Source of the DNA: UBA6912 sp963792895
GTDB taxonomy: Bacteria; Actinomycetota; Acidimicrobiia; Spongiisociales; UBA5794
Direction of reading: 5' to 3'
Assembly: GCA_963792895.1 (NCBI GenBank)
Contig: CAWBYA010000004.1
Location: 186,001-250,000, forward strand
Length of the DNA stretch: 64,000 nt
Both the position numbers and the translations under genes were made by a program. Under the pieces are notes generated by a model that searched no databases, had not been told where the DNA came from, and worked only from the letters and a program-made list of their open reading frames with translations. Each line of letters begins with the position of its first letter. Positions within the stretch are counted from its first letter, which is position 1. Below are positions 61,915-64,000 of the stretch, piece by piece.

Positions 61915-62952
61915 TCAGGAGAAGAACGTCGCCGCCGTGTCGTAGACGTCTGCCGTCACACCCCGGATCTCGGCGCAGGCCTCCTCCATCGAAATCGGCA
62001 GTATCTGCGTTCCTCGCACGGCAGCCATCACCCCTGTCTGCCCAGCGAGCGCGTAGTCGGCTGCGGCGACACCCAAGCGGGTCGCAAGCACTCGATCGAA
62101 GGCGGTCGGGGAGCCGCCACGCTGGATGTGCCCGAGCACCGACACTCGCGTCTCGAACCCCGTGATGCCTTCTATCTGGTCGGCGATCGCGTACCCGACA
62201 CCTCCGAGTCTGGCGAAGCCAAAGGCATCCTTCTTGAGCTCGACCTCCATGCCCGCCGGTGGGTCGACGCCCTCGGCGACGACGACGATCGAGTAGCTCT
62301 TTCCATGGCGATGCCGGCCACGGATGATCGATGCCACGTCGTTGAGATCGTACGGGCGCTCGGGGATGAGAATGGAGTCCGCTCCGCCCGCAATGCCGGC
62401 ATAGGCGGCGATCCACCCCTTGGTCCGTCCCATCACCTCCACCACGATCACCCGGTTGTGGGCCTCGGCGGTGCTGGCGAGCCGGTCGATGGCGTCGGTG
62501 GCGATCTGGACCGCCGTGTCGAAGCCGAACGTGATGTCGGTTCCATTGATGTCGTTGTCGATGGTCTTGGGCACGCCGACGACGGGCAGGCCCTCGGTGG
62601 AGAGCTGGAGCGCCGAGCGGAGCGTGCCGTCACCACCGATCACGATGAGCGCCTCGATCCCGTTGCGCTTGATGGTCCTCTCGACACTCTTGTAGCCGTC
62701 GCCGTGCACGTAGGGGTCCATCCGGGAGGTCCCGAGAATCGTGCCGCCCCTGGTGAGGATGCCGCGAACCGCATCGCGGTCGAGCGGCAACGTGTCACCC
62801 TCCATCAGCCCTTCCCAGCCGTTGAGGATCCCAACGACTTCGGCATCGTGGATCGCCGACGCACGCGTGGTGACGGCGCGGATGACCGCATTGAGGCCGG
62901 GGCAATCGCCCCCGGCCGTCAAGACGCCAATCACACGTGGGGAATCGCTCAT
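61915..62952 (-). CDS. pfkA: 6-phosphofructokinase, ATP-type active site
   Basis: Glycolytic enzyme, 345 residues: GVLTAGGDCPGLNAVIRAV, then VIGGDGTLRSALQLS, where the Gly after GGD favours ATP as donor. GVPKTIDNDINGTD carries the catalytic Asp with a Lys typical of the mixed group III enzymes. Further motifs are MGRTKGWIAAYAGIAGGAD and LGHIQRGGSPTAFDRVLA. All key residues are intact. It lies next to, and in the same direction as, a second PFK with a different donor site. Confidence 0.92.
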   Translation of the reverse strand: MSDSPRVIGVLTAGGDCPGLNAVIRAVTTRASAIHDAEVVGILNGWEGLMEGDTLPLDRDAVRGILTRGGTILGTSRMDPYVHGDGYKSVERTIKRNGIEALIVIGGDGTLRSALQLSTEGLPVVGVPKTIDNDINGTDITFGFDTAVQIATDAIDRLASTAEAHNRVIVVEVMGRTKGWIAAYAGIAGGADSILIPERPYDLNDVASIIRGRHRHGKSYSIVVVAEGVDPPAGMEVELKKDAFGFARLGGVGYAIADQIEGITGFETRVSVLGHIQRGGSPTAFDRVLATRLGVAAADYALAGQTGVMAAVRGTQILPISMEEACAEIRGVTADVYDTAATFFS

Positions 62953-63043
62953 GGACCAGGCCGCTCGCTTTCGATTGGCGTAGCCGGTACCTCTCGTCCG
63001 AAACGGGCGACCGGCTACTCGCTAATGGATACGGGACTTCAGC

Positions 63044-64000
63044 TCAATACAGGAACATCGGTTTGCCGGTCACGTGACGGACCTTCGGCTGGTAGGCATT
63101 GGCGTCGTACAGCTCGTCGATGTCGACGCGCTTGACGCCTTCCTTCGTCACCGAGATGGGGACATGGGTGTAGGTCCCGCCCCGCAGAGCCACCATCCTG
63201 CCCGTCGAGCCGTCGAGCGCGAGGTCGGCTGCCATGACCGCATAGTTGGTCGCCACCATGAGATCGAGGGAGTCGGGGCTCCCCGAGCGCATGAGATAGC
63301 CGACCTGCTGGTAGATGATTCCGGCCCCGGTCCGCTCCTTCAGGAGCTCGCCGGTCAGCAAGCCGATGCCGCCCAGCTTGCGGTGGCCGTACGCATCGGC
63401 TTCGCCGGTCAACACCATCTCGCCGCCCTCGATGGAAGCGCCTTCCGAGATTGTCATCATGGCGTAGTGGGAGGGATTGCGCCTCCGGTCCTCGGTGAGG
63501 AAACCGGCGAGCCTGTCGATGTCGTAGGGGACCTCCGAGATGACCGCCCTGTCCACTCCGGCGAGGTATGCCGTGATGAGCGACGTCTCCCCGCTGTAGC
63601 GGCCGAAGAGCTCGACGACGGCGATACGTTCATGTGAGCCGGTCGAGGTGCGGAGGTTGTGGATGAACTGAACGCCGCGGGTCACGGCCGTCGAGAAGCC
63701 GATGCAGTAGTCGGTGCCGTGGACGTCGTTGTCCATCGTCTTCGGGATCGCGATGACGGGCACGTTCTCCTGGTGCATCCGCAGACCGTACGACAGCGTG
63801 TCGTCTCCGCCGATCGGAATGAGGACATCGATACCTTTCGCCTCGAGCACGCGGAGCACGTGAGGCGTGAAGTCATGCGGTCCGTCACCGACTGCCTGGT
63901 CGGCGAGGAAATCGGGGACTTCCGATGAGCGGACCTTCCCGGGGTTGGTCCGCGATGTGTGGAGGAACGTACCTCCTGTGCGGTCGACGGTCCGTACCGT
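63044..64000 (-). CDS. Pyrophosphate-type phosphofructokinase, cut at window edge
   Basis: Reversible fructose-6-phosphate kinase, N-terminus outside the window. The nucleotide motif reads PIGGDDTLSYGL: Asp after GGD blocks the ATP alpha-phosphate and marks PPi-dependent enzymes, supported by the Lys in AIPKTMDNDVHGTD. Other motifs: FGRYSGETSLITAYLAGVDR and QQVGYLMRSGSPDSLDLMVA. The upstream part up to base 64000 still codes (GGTFLHTSRTNPGKVRSSE). It is transcribed towards pfkA with 91 bp between, so the two may share a message. Confidence 0.88.
   Translation of the reverse strand, partial: TVRTVDRTGGTFLHTSRTNPGKVRSSEVPDFLADQAVGDGPHDFTPHVLRVLEAKGIDVLIPIGGDDTLSYGLRMHQENVPVIAIPKTMDNDVHGTDYCIGFSTAVTRGVQFIHNLRTSTGSHERIAVVELFGRYSGETSLITAYLAGVDRAVISEVPYDIDRLAGFLTEDRRRNPSHYAMMTISEGASIEGGEMVLTGEADAYGHRKLGGIGLLTGELLKERTGAGIIYQQVGYLMRSGSPDSLDLMVATNYAVMAADLALDGSTGRMVALRGGTYTHVPISVTKEGVKRVDIDELYDANAYQPKVRHVTGKPMFLY

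Overview
This window is high-GC, densely packed actinobacterial (Actinomycetota) chromosome. The evidence is the mraZ-rsmH-ftsL-ftsI-murE-murF-mraY-murD-ftsW-murG-murC-murB-ftsQ-ftsZ cluster without ftsA, followed by pgeF, yggS, sepF and yggT. Also actinobacterial are a DUF3040 protein, an F420-type luciferase-like oxidoreductase, a WS/DGAT acyltransferase, leaderless-looking starts and a translational ileS T-box. The meso-DAP signature in MurE also fits. I lean towards an Acidimicrobiia-like lineage, but that placement is an inference. No phage, IS element, CRISPR array, tRNA or rRNA was found.

Layout. 1-3.4 kb: ilvBNC on the minus strand behind a branched-chain amino acid leader peptide and attenuator. 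3.5-9 kb: a NYN-domain RNase-like gene, a Zur/ZnuABC zinc-uptake locus and an F420-type oxidoreductase. 9.1-11.4 kb: the least ordinary part, with a Cys-rich small protein, a membrane-anchored LuxR-type regulator, three helically phased palindromes on a good promoter, a 42-residue secreted peptide, an 8 x 15-bp in-frame repeat and an LPXTG surface protein. 11.5-17.4 kb: queG, a phosphoesterase, a SRPBCC protein, an ArsA-like ATPase, a ROK sugar kinase and small membrane proteins. 17.5-23 kb: an aminotransferase and a fatty-acid synthase II operon (fabD-fabH-fabG-acpP-fabF). 23-36.4 kb: unknown membrane proteins, a lipoprotein, a phosphatase, dinB, DUF3040, a MerR regulator, the MoxR-DUF58-TgpA operon, HNH and resolvase-like genes and a ClC transporter. 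36.8-54.4 kb: the division and cell-wall cluster, starting at a MraZ operator. 54.4-64 kb: T-box-controlled ileS, DUF167, DksA/TraR-like, lspA, rluD, a WS/DGAT with a histone-like tail, and two phosphofructokinases of different phosphoryl-donor type.

How the genes work together. Many genes overlap by ATGA/GTGA junctions, so the dcw, fab and MoxR-TgpA blocks are probably long operons. Regulation visible in the DNA includes ribosome-mediated attenuation (ilvB), a MraZ operator (TGGGN boxes at 10-bp spacing), a T-box (ileS), a dyad at znuA, and a long inverted repeat that could hide the ribosome-binding site and start codon of rsmH.

Sequence quality. At least ten genes, several normally essential (ilvC, murD, murG, murC), are split by single-base shifts, most at short G or C runs. 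These look like sequencing or assembly errors rather than real pseudogenes. I give them as full-span CDS with the break positions.
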